This document shows, in pieces, positions 1-7,127 of a DNA stretch of 10,458 nucleotides. Each line of letters opens with the position of its first letter. The stretch's first letter is position 1. Position numbers and translations under genes: made by a program. Source of the DNA: Planctomycetota bacterium (GTDB lineage Bacteria > Planctomycetota > Phycisphaerae > Sedimentisphaerales > SM23-30); assembly GCA_029573975.1 (NCBI GenBank), contig JAKQBU010000309.1, positions 1 to 10,458 of the forward strand, written 5' to 3'. The notes under the pieces are model-generated. The model saw only the letters and a list, made by a program, of their open reading frames with translations. It was not told where the DNA came from and searched no databases.

Positions 1-1
1 C

Positions 2-1177
2 GCCGCCGCCCTCGAACACCCCAATATCGTCCGGGTGTATGAAATTGATCAGCACGGCGGCTGGTGGTACATCGCCATGGAAATGATTACCGGCAACAGT
101 CTGCAGGAAATTCTCAAAGCGGCGGGCGCTCTGCCTGCGGCCCGGGCCTGCCCGATCATCGCCGATGTCGCCACGGGCTTGCAGGCGGCACATGAGCTGG
201 GCATGATTCACCGCGACATTAAGCCCAGCAATATTCTGGTGACGCGGAACGGGCATGGAAAAATCAGTGATTTTGGGCTGGTCCGGGTGGATGACCCCAA
301 TGATCCGTTCGACACCTACGCCCATCAATCGGTCGGGACCCCATTTTACATAGCACCCGAAATGATTCGCCGCCAAACCATCGGTTCGGCCGTGGATATC
401 TACAGCTTGGGCGCCACCCTCTACCACCTTTTAACCGGCAGGCCGCCCTATACCGCCGAAAAAATGGAGGATGTGCTCCGACAGCATCTGCATGCGGAGA
501 TCCCCAACCTCCAGCAGGTTCTGCCGGACTGTTCTCCCTCCCTGGCGGTTCTGGTCCAGCGGATGATGAGCAAAGAACCGCACCTGCGCCCCTCAGCCGC
601 CGAAGCGGCCGCCATGCTCCATGCCGAGTCGATTGCCCTGTTTCCCGACGCGGCGGGGATCTCCGGTCCCGGCGGCTCCTCGGGTGCCATCCCCTGGCAG
701 GTTATGCCGGACAAAACCCGGCCTCCGCTGTCGGATACCACCATCCTTATGTCCGATGCGCCGCTGTGGAAGCGGCTGGGTTATTTTCTTACCCGGATCA
801 GTACCCTTTGGCGGGTAGTTTTGACAATAGTAGTCCTGCTGGTGCTGGGCGGTCTGGCTTTCCGGCTGTACAGCATCCGCAAGCCTCCCAGCCAGGACCG
901 CCGCCTGGTCAGCCGGTTATTTCCCCAGGCGCCGGCCGGCTATGGCGCCGGAAATAAGGAAATGATGCCGGCCCCACCTGTGCTACCAACCGAAGTCCCC
1001 GCCTTCTCGTGGGTAGGCAAAGTGGATGCCTCAACCTGCCGTTACCTGGCCAGCCGGAGCGGCCGTTATTTTTATCTAATTGACGATAAACGGACGGTTC
1101 TGATTCGCGCGGACCAGTTTGTCGGCTATCAAACCGCGGAAGAGGCCCTGCAAGACGGCAAACAGCCCGCCCCGTAA
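2..1177 (+). CDS. Membrane-anchored Hanks-type Ser/Thr protein kinase, 5'-truncated
   Basis: The reading frame is open from base 2, giving 391 residues. The first visible residues (EHPNIVRVYE) are the end of helix C and strand 4 of a protein kinase, so the glycine loop and the catalytic lysine lie upstream of the window; the GTG at 35 is internal. Visible catalytic motifs are HRDIKPSN at residues 70-77 (D72 catalytic base, K74, N77), DFG at 90-92 and the APE motif at 118-120, so the enzyme should be active. The C-lobe ends near residue 200. A linker is followed by one hydrophobic helix at about 272-291, so the kinase domain should be cytoplasmic and the last 100 residues extracytoplasmic. The final 45 residues resemble a small Ada-like metal-binding fold without its cysteines. 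The gene converges with trkA, 24 bp away. Its substrate is unknown. Confidence 0.93.
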   Translation, partial: AAALEHPNIVRVYEIDQHGGWWYIAMEMITGNSLQEILKAAGALPAARACPIIADVATGLQAAHELGMIHRDIKPSNILVTRNGHGKISDFGLVRVDDPNDPFDTYAHQSVGTPFYIAPEMIRRQTIGSAVDIYSLGATLYHLLTGRPPYTAEKMEDVLRQHLHAEIPNLQQVLPDCSPSLAVLVQRMMSKEPHLRPSAAEAAAMLHAESIALFPDAAGISGPGGSSGAIPWQVMPDKTRPPLSDTTILMSDAPLWKRLGYFLTRISTLWRVVLTIVVLLVLGGLAFRLYSIRKPPSQDRRLVSRLFPQAPAGYGAGNKEMMPAPPVLPTEVPAFSWVGKVDASTCRYLASRSGRYFYLIDDKRTVLIRADQFVGYQTAEEALQDGKQPAP

Positions 1178-1197
1178 CCGCTGTAAGCAGCGTTTAC
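1174..1197 (+). terminator. Possible weak terminator hairpin at the convergent kinase/trkA junction
   Basis: The stop codon of the kinase gene lies in an imperfect inverted repeat: GTAA pairs with TTAC and CGCTG with CAGCG around a TAAG loop, with one C/T mismatch between the two stem parts. It sits between two convergent genes, the usual place for a shared terminator. The T-tract after it is poor on both strands, so termination by this hairpin alone is doubtful. Confidence 0.35.
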
Positions 1198-1201
1198 AAC
1201 T

Positions 1202-1882
1202 CTATTTATTGGGGAGTTGGGCGAGGTCGTCGTCAGAGCCGACGAGCCAGAGGAGGTCGCCTTCGTGGATGATGGTTTCGGGGAGGGGTACGTTGATGAC
1301 GGGTCCGGCGGTTTTCTTGATATTTTCGGTAATGTCATCGGCTTTGCGGAGTCCGATGAGGTTGACCTGGAATTTTTTGCGGAGGTTGAGTTCCTGGAGG
1401 GTTTTGTTGTGGAAGCTGGCGGGGGCGTTGTATTGGGCGAGGCTAAAGCCGGGGGCGAATTCGAGTTTTTCGCTGATGCGGGGGGCCAGAAGTTTGTAGG
1501 ACCAGCGGAGGGCGCTTTCGTCTTCGGGAAAGATAACTTCGTCGGCCCCGATGCGGCGGAGGATTTCGCCGTGGGTCTGGCGTTCGGCGCGGACGCAGAT
1601 GTGTTTGACGCCGAGGCTTTTGAGGGTGACGGTGGTAAGGATATTGGCTTCGAAATCCTGGCCGATGCCGACGACGGCGACATCGACTTTTTCGACGGCG
1701 TGGGCGTGGAGTGCCTCTTCGTCGGTGCTGTCGAGGCGAACGGCAAGGGTTACTTTCTCGGCAATGTCCTCGATGATTTTGCGGTCTTTGTCAATGGCAA
1801 TCACCTCGGCTCCGGCCCGGCTCAGTGATTTGGCGAGTTGACTGCCGAAGCGTCCTAATCCGATTACTGCGAAACGTGCCAT
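1202..1882 (-). CDS. trkA: RCK-domain K+ uptake regulatory subunit (TrkA/KtrA type)
   Basis: This 226-aa cytoplasmic protein gates and regulates the membrane K+ channel subunit encoded just upstream. The N-terminal RCK_N Rossmann domain shows the dinucleotide-binding motif GLGRFG at residues 8-13 and an acidic residue at the end of strand 2 (D31). An RCK_C ligand-binding domain covers about residues 140-220. With a single RCK_N/RCK_C pair it has the size of KtrA (about 220 aa), not of the double-length TrkA of enterobacteria. The start was set at MARFAVIGLG because this matches the family N-terminus and AAGGA lies about 9 nt upstream; the frame stays open for 39 more codons, but these run through the palindromic repeat and are not credible. 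It is the last gene of the minus-strand cluster, 109 bp after trkH. Confidence 0.95.
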   Translation of the reverse strand: MARFAVIGLGRFGSQLAKSLSRAGAEVIAIDKDRKIIEDIAEKVTLAVRLDSTDEEALHAHAVEKVDVAVVGIGQDFEANILTTVTLKSLGVKHICVRAERQTHGEILRRIGADEVIFPEDESALRWSYKLLAPRISEKLEFAPGFSLAQYNAPASFHNKTLQELNLRKKFQVNLIGLRKADDITENIKKTAGPVINVPLPETIIHEGDLLWLVGSDDDLAQLPNK

Positions 1883-1915
1883 ACTTTTATTCCTTAGGTA
1901 TTGGTATCCTCTGAT

Positions 1916-1942
1916 TCTATAAAAAAGATACCGGTGGGGCAA
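1916..1942 (-). promoter_or_regulatory. Weak candidate promoter for trkA inside the palindromic repeat
   Basis: On the minus strand a -10-like TATAGA (1921-1916) lies about 35 nt before the trkA start. A TTGCCC that could serve as -35 lies 15 nt upstream, in the second palindrome. The short spacer and poor -35 make this only a suggestion. It would give trkA its own transcript if the hairpin before it stops trkH readthrough. Confidence 0.25.
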
Positions 1943-1988
1943 GCCCCACCCTACAAATCCGCGTATGCAACCAGTTGCATACCCTACA
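1931..1988 (-). repeat. Tandem pair of REP-like palindromic elements between trkH and trkA
   Basis: Read on the minus strand, the gap holds two units that both open with TGTAGGGT. The first continues into the perfect 8-bp inverted repeat TATGCAAC/GTTGCATA (plus-strand arms 1964-1971 and 1974-1981). The second continues into GGTGGGG/CCCCACC (arms 1933-1939 and 1944-1950). Same head sequence and different palindromes, about 25-30 bp each, is the look of REP/BIME-type intergenic repeats mobilised by TnpA-REP (RAYT) transposases. After the second hairpin the minus strand continues GGTATC and then six T residues, so the element may also end or attenuate the trkH transcript. No second copy was seen in the window, so its repetitive nature is inferred from its form. 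Confidence 0.6.
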
Positions 1989-1991
1989 TTT

Positions 1992-3734
1992 TTAACCAAC
2001 CACCAGGGGTTCGCTGGGGTAATCGTAGCGTATATTGCGATAATTAATGGTCAGGGCGGCCAGGAGGCTCAAAGGGCCCAGGCGACCAATGAACATGGCT
2101 ATGATAATGATCCATTTTCCGGCCCATGTCAAATGGGCGGTGACGCCGGTGGAGAGACCGACGGTGCCGAGGGCGGAGGTGACCTCAAAGAGCAGGTCAA
2201 GCAAATCGGCGCCGAGGCTTTTTTCGGTAAGGGTCAGCAGCAGGGTAAAAAACCAGATGAGCAGGCTGTAAACGGTCAGCAGGATGGCGGCCCGCCTGAC
2301 GATGTTTACCGGAATCGTACGATGAAAGGCATGGACCTGTTCCCGCCGCCGGATGGTGGAATAAATGGCCAGGGTCATAATGGCAACGGTAATGGTTTTG
2401 ATGCCGCCAGCCGTGGAGGAAGGTGAGCCGCCGATATACATCAGAAAAATCAGCAGCATTTTGGCCCCGGCGCTGAGCTGGGCAATCACAACGGTATTAA
2501 AACCGGCTGTACGGGAAGTAATGGAATTGAACAGGGAATCGCGGCAGGCCTGCCAAATGGAGATGGAGGAGCCGTCGGGCCGGTTCAGTTCCAAGAGAGT
2601 GAGCAGCAGCCAACCGGCCGCAATCAAGACGACGGTGGTAATCAGGACTATCTTGCTGTGTAAAGTAAGGGTGATGTTTTCTGCGCGGCGGCGAGTACCG
2701 GGGCGGAATAATCTTTTCAAACGGGAGCCCATCACGTCAAAGAGATTAAACAGGACGGGAAATCCCAGGCCTCCCAGAACGACCAATGGGCAAATGACGG
2801 AATAGACCTGGAACGAGGAGCGATAGGGGATCAGACTATCCGGCTGGAGGGAGAAGCCAGCGTTGCAAAAGGCGCTGATGGCGTGAAACATGCTCTTGTA
2901 AATCCGATCCGCAAGCGGCAGGGGTGAGTTCCACATGTCCAGCAGCCCGCAGAAGCCCAGTAATTCGATGAGGAAGGTGGAAAAGCAGATAAAGACAACC
3001 AGCCGGGTGATGCGGCCGGGGGCCTGTTCGTTCAGGATATCTTTCATGGCGACGGATTCGCGAAGGGTGAGGGGATTTCCCAGTACGAAGGCGAAAAGGG
3101 TTCCGAAGATCATGATTCCGAGTCCGCCGATTTGGATCAGGAACAGGATAATGGTCTGGCCCAGGTGGGTAAAGTCGCCTGCGGTATCGAGGACCGTCAG
3201 GCCGGTGACACAGGTGGCGCTGGTAGCGGTGAAGACGGCATCGGTGAAGGAAATGGTTTCGCCCCGATGGGCGGCGGGCAGCATGAGGAGAATGGCACCG
3301 GTAAAAATGACAAAGGTAAAGCTGCCGAACAGGACACGGGTGGGCGAGCGGCCGGAAGCGACGGTTACGGTGTAACGGGCGACCCGGAGGACCACCATGG
3401 CCAGGAGGAAAACATGGAAAAGGGACCAGAAAATCCGGCTGGGCGGGGCCACCTCGCGCAACATTTGGGGGAGAAACAGCAAGGCCAGAATCTGGACTAC
3501 CAGCAGGATGATGTCGGGGAGGAGATGTTTCCAGCGGCGTTCTTTGCTGATTGACCAGAGATAATAGCGGGTGATAAGTAAAACGATCACGGAGATCATC
3601 TGCAGCAGGTGCAGAACCCAGTTATTCAGAGGGAGGGTTTTAAAACCATATTCTTCGATTAAACAGAGGAGGGCCAGAAGCATCATGCTTCCGTTCAAGG
3701 CAATCAGCAGGCGATATTGGGTGGTTTTCAGCAT
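1992..3734 (-). CDS. trkH: Potassium uptake channel subunit, TrkH/KtrB family
   Basis: This 580-aa polytopic inner-membrane protein is the K+-conducting subunit of a Trk/Ktr system; it works with the RCK protein encoded next. The four pore-loop repeats of the superfamily are all visible, each with its key glycine: TCVTGLT at 174-180, NAGFS at 291-295, TAGFN at 409-413 and GTVGLS at 523-528. The GGSPSSTAGGIKT segment at about 435-447 is also typical. About 120 N-terminal residues with several hydrophobic helices precede the first M1-P-M2 unit, making it longer than KtrB (about 450 aa). The start MLKTTQYRLL is 13 bp after the recG stop, so the two genes are almost surely co-transcribed. No good Shine-Dalgarno is seen at normal spacing; AGGA lies about 16 nt upstream, so translational coupling to recG is plausible. 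Confidence 0.95.
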   Translation of the reverse strand: MLKTTQYRLLIALNGSMMLLALLCLIEEYGFKTLPLNNWVLHLLQMISVIVLLITRYYLWSISKERRWKHLLPDIILLVVQILALLFLPQMLREVAPPSRIFWSLFHVFLLAMVVLRVARYTVTVASGRSPTRVLFGSFTFVIFTGAILLMLPAAHRGETISFTDAVFTATSATCVTGLTVLDTAGDFTHLGQTIILFLIQIGGLGIMIFGTLFAFVLGNPLTLRESVAMKDILNEQAPGRITRLVVFICFSTFLIELLGFCGLLDMWNSPLPLADRIYKSMFHAISAFCNAGFSLQPDSLIPYRSSFQVYSVICPLVVLGGLGFPVLFNLFDVMGSRLKRLFRPGTRRRAENITLTLHSKIVLITTVVLIAAGWLLLTLLELNRPDGSSISIWQACRDSLFNSITSRTAGFNTVVIAQLSAGAKMLLIFLMYIGGSPSSTAGGIKTITVAIMTLAIYSTIRRREQVHAFHRTIPVNIVRRAAILLTVYSLLIWFFTLLLTLTEKSLGADLLDLLFEVTSALGTVGLSTGVTAHLTWAGKWIIIIAMFIGRLGPLSLLAALTINYRNIRYDYPSEPLVVG

Positions 3735-3747
3735 CCGGTTTTTACTT

Positions 3748-5883
3748 TTATCCTACATCTACCAGGGGCAGGGCATCGCCGAATTTCTCCTGGAGGATTT
3801 TTTTCAGGGGGCGGCTGGTTTCGGCCCGCAAAAACGGGTCGGAGCGAGCCAGGGCAAAGGCATCCTTTCGGGCCATGCGCAGTAAATCCAGATCGCGTAT
3901 GATATCGGCAATTTTCAGGTTTGGCAAGCCATGCTGGGCGGTGCCGAAAAATTCGCCGGGACCGCGGAGGCGCAGGTCTTCTTCGGCGATGCGGAAGCCG
4001 TCGTTGGTTTCGACCATGATCTGGAGGCGCTGCTGGGCGATTTCGCCGGCGGCCTGGCCGAAGAGGAGGCAGTAGGACTGCTGGGACCCGCGCCCGATGC
4101 GGCCGCGGAGCTGGTGGAGCTGGGCCAGGCCGAAGCGTTCGGCATGTTCGATGACCATGATAGTGGCGTTGGGGACATCCACGCCGACTTCGATAACGAC
4201 GGTGGCGACCAGGATATCGATTTTGCCTTTGCGGAAGTCATCCATGACTTGCTGTTTCTGGTCGCGGTCCATCTGGCCGTGGAGCAGACCGACGCGGAAT
4301 TCGGGGAAGATTTCGGTTTGGAGATATTCCGATTCGCTGACAGCGGCCTTCAGTTGGCCGGCCCAGCCGGTTTGACCGGCCGAATCGGTTTCCAGGGATC
4401 CGGATTCTTCGTCCTGCTCGACGCGGGGATAGACAAAATAGGCCTGTCTTTTTTGCTGGAGCTGTTTGCGGATGAATTCGCAGGCCTCCGGCAGTTTGTC
4501 GGGCGGGACCCAGCGGGTCAGGATTTCCCGGCGGCCGGGGGGCAGATGCTCAATAGTGGAGATTTCCAGATCGCCGAAGACGGTCATGGCCAGGGTGCGG
4601 GGGATGGGGGTGGCGGTCATGACCAGATAATGCGGGGCGATATCCTTGCCGCGAATCTGCTGGCGCTGACGGACACCGAATTTGTGCTGCTCATCGACCA
4701 CCACCAGGGCCAGATTGTTGAAGGTGACATCCTGCTGGAGAAGGGCCTGGGTGCCGACAACGATATCGATGGCGCCGTTTTTGATTTCCTCCAAAAGGAC
4801 CGAGCGTTTGGGACCGGCTAGACCGCCGGTGAGGAGGACGCGGCGGACCTGGCTGTCGCGTAAAAAATGCTCGATATGGAGGAAATGCTGCTCGGCAAGG
4901 ATTTCGGTGGGTGCCATGATGGCGACCTGTTTGTGGTTGCCGACGGCCAGGAGGGCAGCATATAAGGCGACGACGGTTTTGCCGGAGCCGACATCGCCCT
5001 GCAGGAGGCGATTCATCGGTTCGGAGCGAGCCATATCGGCGGCGATTTCCTGAATGACTTTTTCCTGGTCGGCGGTGAGCAGGAAAGGGAACAGGCGTTT
5101 GATCCGCTGATCGAGGCGGGGGCTGTTGGGCAGGGGAAAGGCTGGCTGGGTCTGGCGGATTTGTTCCTGGCGGAGGGCAATGCCCAGTTCCATGAAGAAT
5201 AGTTCATCATAGGCCAGCCGGCGGCGGGCCATGAGGATATGTTCTTTTGTCGGAGGGACATGAATCCACTGGACGGCGTCACGGCGAGTGGGGAATTGCC
5301 GCTGGGCACGATAAGACTCATCGAAATAATCATGCACCAGCTCCAGCAGGTCGGGCAGGGAGTTGCGCAGGATGCGGCCGATTTCCCCGCTGGAGATTTC
5401 GGCGGTGGCGGGATAGACGGCATAGCCCTGCTGCCGGCGGCCGGTAAGTTGCTCGAACTGTTCCAGCCGCATCCATTTGGGATTGACCAGTTGCAGGATT
5501 TCTTTATAGCGGGAGACTTTGCCCCAAGCGGCGATCTTGTCGCCGGGCAAAAATTTGTCCTGCAGATAGCCGCCGTGAAACCATTTCAGGCGGCAGGTGC
5601 CGGTGTCGTCCCGCAAGGTGATTTCCATACGCGGCGGGCGGGAGCGGCGGTTGAAGCGGAAGTCGATGATCTCGCCGAGGATCGTTACGGTTTGATCGAC
5701 ATGCAGAGCATGAATCAATTCCAGCGGCGGCAGGAATTCGTAATCGCGGGGATAATGTTCCAGCAGGTCCTGAACCGTTCGGATGCCCAACTGGGCCAGG
5801 GATTGTGCCCGCCGAGGCCCTACCCCCCGGAGAAATTGAACTTCCGTATCAGAATGGAATTTTGCCGGAGGTGTTTGTTCCAT
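3748..5883 (-). CDS. recG: ATP-dependent DNA helicase RecG
   Basis: This is full-length RecG (711 aa), the superfamily 2 double-stranded DNA translocase that regresses stalled replication forks and processes branched recombination intermediates. An N-terminal helix-hairpin-helix-like segment ([15 protein letters not shown], 20-34) leads into the OB-fold wedge domain (about 60-140). Helicase motifs follow: Walker A GDVGSGKT at 296-303, DEQH at 397-400, TATP at 423-426, and motif [10 protein letters not shown] at 591-598. The C-terminal RecG signature [15 protein letters not shown] covers about 638-652. An acidic, Ser/Gly-rich insert at about 490-509, before [10 protein letters not shown], is longer than I would expect for the family. 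No clear Shine-Dalgarno precedes the ATG; the upstream bases are A/T-rich. It lies 37 bp after the 169-aa gene and 13 bp before trkH, within one likely operon. Confidence 0.97.
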   Translation of the reverse strand: MEQTPPAKFHSDTEVQFLRGVGPRRAQSLAQLGIRTVQDLLEHYPRDYEFLPPLELIHALHVDQTVTILGEIIDFRFNRRSRPPRMEITLRDDTGTCRLKWFHGGYLQDKFLPGDKIAAWGKVSRYKEILQLVNPKWMRLEQFEQLTGRRQQGYAVYPATAEISSGEIGRILRNSLPDLLELVHDYFDESYRAQRQFPTRRDAVQWIHVPPTKEHILMARRRLAYDELFFMELGIALRQEQIRQTQPAFPLPNSPRLDQRIKRLFPFLLTADQEKVIQEIAADMARSEPMNRLLQGDVGSGKTVVALYAALLAVGNHKQVAIMAPTEILAEQHFLHIEHFLRDSQVRRVLLTGGLAGPKRSVLLEEIKNGAIDIVVGTQALLQQDVTFNNLALVVVDEQHKFGVRQRQQIRGKDIAPHYLVMTATPIPRTLAMTVFGDLEISTIEHLPPGRREILTRWVPPDKLPEACEFIRKQLQQKRQAYFVYPRVEQDEESGSLETDSAGQTGWAGQLKAAVSESEYLQTEIFPEFRVGLLHGQMDRDQKQQVMDDFRKGKIDILVATVVIEVGVDVPNATIMVIEHAERFGLAQLHQLRGRIGRGSQQSYCLLFGQAAGEIAQQRLQIMVETNDGFRIAEEDLRLRGPGEFFGTAQHGLPNLKIADIIRDLDLLRMARKDAFALARSDPFLRAETSRPLKKILQEKFGDALPLVDVG

Positions 5884-5920
5884 AGTTTTTTTAAGGAAAT
5901 GGCCAAAAACCCCAATGTCA

Positions 5921-6430
5921 TCAGGAGTTTTTCTGCTGTTCTTCCCAGCCGGAAGCAGGATCCGCCGGCGCAGCGCCGGTGCGGCGAATCAGTTCATCCA
6001 GCAGGAGGCCCAGATTATCGTATTTCCGGTCGGATAATTTGAGAGTCTGGTCAACACCGGCGTCCTGGTAGCCGATGGTGTAGAATCCTTCCTTTTCAAA
6101 AAACCGTTTATCGATATGGGTGATCGAATTGTAGGGGATAGGTGCTTTGCCGGTAATGGTCAGACCATTTTCATCGGCGATGATACGCCTGGATTTGGTT
6201 TGGGCCGCGGCGATCAGGGCATAAGCCGCGACAGCCAGCAGGCCGATGGGGGCATAGCGGTTAAATTTGAGATTCGCGGTAGGGGAGCCGTCCTCCCGGG
6301 TTTGTTCCTTTTGATATTCCTTGTTGATCCAGCCATCGTAACCGAACCAGGCGGCAAAGGCCAGGCACATGACGGCAAGAATGTAATTATTGTTACGACT
6401 AAATTTACTGCCAACTGCTTCAACTGCCAT
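5921..6430 (-). CDS. Two-helix membrane protein with a possible PH-like cytoplasmic domain, unknown function
   Basis: I do not recognise this 169-aa protein as a named gene. It has two hydrophobic helices, about 16-32 and 59-76, separated by a charged loop ([12 protein letters not shown]), which predicts a hairpin with both ends in the cytoplasm. The soluble part, about 80-151, alternates beta-like segments ([36 protein letters not shown]) with a final helix ([13 protein letters not shown]). This pattern, 'GLTI ... PYNSITHID', resembles bacterial PH-like domains of the YcxB/YdbT sort found behind two TM helices. That is inference from form. The start is supported by GAGG about 8 nt upstream of the ATG. 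It is the first gene of the minus-strand cluster and lies 37 bp before recG. Confidence 0.85.
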   Translation of the reverse strand: MAVEAVGSKFSRNNNYILAVMCLAFAAWFGYDGWINKEYQKEQTREDGSPTANLKFNRYAPIGLLAVAAYALIAAAQTKSRRIIADENGLTITGKAPIPYNSITHIDKRFFEKEGFYTIGYQDAGVDQTLKLSDRKYDNLGLLLDELIRRTGAAPADPASGWEEQQKNS

Positions 6431-6477
6431 TTTTTTACCTCACTAGAATCGTTTATCCCAGTATCCACTTTGTGCTT

Positions 6478-6506
6478 ATCATGCCATGATTGGTTTGGGA
6501 ATGCAA
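6478..6506 (-). promoter_or_regulatory. Candidate promoter with overlapping palindrome upstream of the 169-aa/recG/trk cluster
   Basis: On the minus strand TTGCAT (6506-6501) and CATGAT (6483-6478) are 17 nt apart, about 50 nt before the first gene; ATGATA, one base further on, is an alternative -10. The -10 box lies in a perfect 13-bp palindrome, ATCATG-C-CATGAT (6478-6490), which could be an operator. The -10 match is only moderate. Confidence 0.4.
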
Positions 6507-6636
6507 GAACTAACCCCTTCAGAATCTGTGGAAATCGGTTGAATTATTCTTTAAGTTATCGCCCCTTCGGAATTTAGGTGCGTCCTAATTTGAGGGGGAA
6601 TCTGCAGGAAATAGCCGATAAAAATCCGGAATTTAC

Positions 6637-6665
6637 TTGCTTTTCGTTTGGTTGTGTGTTATAGT
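6637..6665 (+). promoter_or_regulatory. Sigma70-like promoter of the putative ncRNA
   Basis: TTGCTT (6637-6642) and TATAGT (6660-6665) are separated by exactly 17 nt, close to the vegetative consensus. The spacer is T-rich. Transcription would start near 6671-6673. No protein gene follows on this strand before the terminator at 7053-7089, so the promoter appears to drive only the structured RNA. Confidence 0.65.
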
Positions 6666-6748
6666 ATCTTAGTAAAGGCTGAAGAAGATAGTCATATAGA
6701 AAAGCCTGTCTGAACGAATCATATAAAAAGACATTTTTGAATCATTTG

Positions 6749-6761
6749 TGCTCTTTGAAAA
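6749..6761 (+). promoter_or_regulatory. boxA-like antitermination element
   Basis: TGCTCTTTGAAAA matches the core of bacterial rRNA-leader boxA (the E. coli rrn type is TGCTCTTTAACAA), where NusB and NusE/S10 bind the RNA to make RNA polymerase resist Rho. It lies about 78 nt into the predicted transcript, before the strong hairpins, as in rRNA leaders. No rRNA follows it here. Function is inferred from the match alone. Confidence 0.6.
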
Positions 6762-7052
6762 GTTAGAAGGTTCATTACGTGCGTCTCGGCAATGTGCCTG
6801 AGGTGCGCGATAATATAAAAGTTGGTTGCGTCGGGAAAGTTGCCGGCGCAACCCATGAGCGCAATCCCGGAGTTGGAGTGAACTCATTCGCTTCGGTGCT
6901 AGTAAAGTAAAGACATATCACATATTTCGGCGGGCTGTGCGCAGCCCTAATATGATTGGCTGTTCTACAAGCAGCTTAATAGAGCAGTATTACACTGCTG
7001 GCTGTTGAGTATGGTTATAAACCTTAAAGTGATCAACAGCAACGAGAATGTG

Positions 7053-7089
7053 GGCAAGCCTGACCTAACCGGTCGGGCTTGCCAGTTTT
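7053..7089 (+). terminator. Rho-independent terminator of the putative ncRNA
   Basis: GGCAAGCCTGACC (7053-7065) pairs over all 13 positions, one of them G-U, with 7071-7083 around a five-base TAACC loop. It is followed by AG and TTTT on the plus strand. On the minus strand no T-run follows, so it is oriented to stop plus-strand transcription before the convergent comM gene. Confidence 0.8.
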
Positions 7090-7127
7090 ATGCGCACCCA
7101 AAAAGCGGCAGTACCAATTTCGGGTGA

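Larger units (their letters stand above)
6672..7089 (+). ncRNA. Putative structured non-coding RNA, about 415 nt, no recognised family
   Basis: The stretch has a promoter, many stable stems and a terminator, but no credible ORF. Stems visible in order: AGGCT/AGCCT (6676-6680 with 6703-6707); a long hairpin at 6778-6809 with a 10-bp lower stem (three G-U pairs) and GGCA/UGCC on top; an 11-bp stem at 6824-6834 with 6843-6853 (one G-U, 8-nt loop); a two-part stem, GAGCG with CGCUU (6857-6861, 6889-6893) enclosing GAGUU/AACUC (6870-6874, 6881-6885); CAUAUU/AAUAUG enclosing GGGCUG/CAGCCC (6921-6954); AGCAGU/ACUGCU (6983-6999); GCUGUUGA/UCAACAGC (7001-7008, 7033-7040) enclosing GGUU/AACC; and the terminator stem. 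G-U pairs inside stems fit RNA better than a DNA site. The 5' part carries a boxA-like element. I see no tmRNA, RNase P, SRP or 6S core motif. The 5' end is inferred from the promoter. A long untranslated leader is unlikely because comM lies downstream in the opposite orientation. Confidence 0.65.

Noticed and set aside
1883..1999. N-terminal extension of trkA to 1999
   Set aside because: The added 39 residues are translated from the REP-like palindromes and do not match the family, whereas the ATG at 1882 has a ribosome site and the canonical N-terminus.
6514..6577. Direct repeat CCCCTTC-GAAT (6514-6524 and 6562-6572)
   Set aside because: Only about eleven near-matching bases in two copies. 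It could be chance, and no function is suggested by position.
6669..6887. 72-residue minus-strand ORF in the putative ncRNA region
   Set aside because: No Shine-Dalgarno or recognisable motif, and it runs through the hairpins and boxA. Strong signals in the region point to a plus-strand RNA.
6672..7089. tmRNA, RNase P RNA, SRP RNA or 6S RNA
   Set aside because: No tRNA-like T-loop or 3' CCA end, no RNase P P4 motif (GAGGAAAGUC type), no SRP tetraloop/Alu-type core and no single long 6S-like hairpin with a central bubble were visible.
7011..7127. 38-codon plus-strand ORF (ATG at 7011) across the terminator
   Set aside because: No ribosome binding site, and the coding frame would pass through the terminator hairpin. 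Probably chance.
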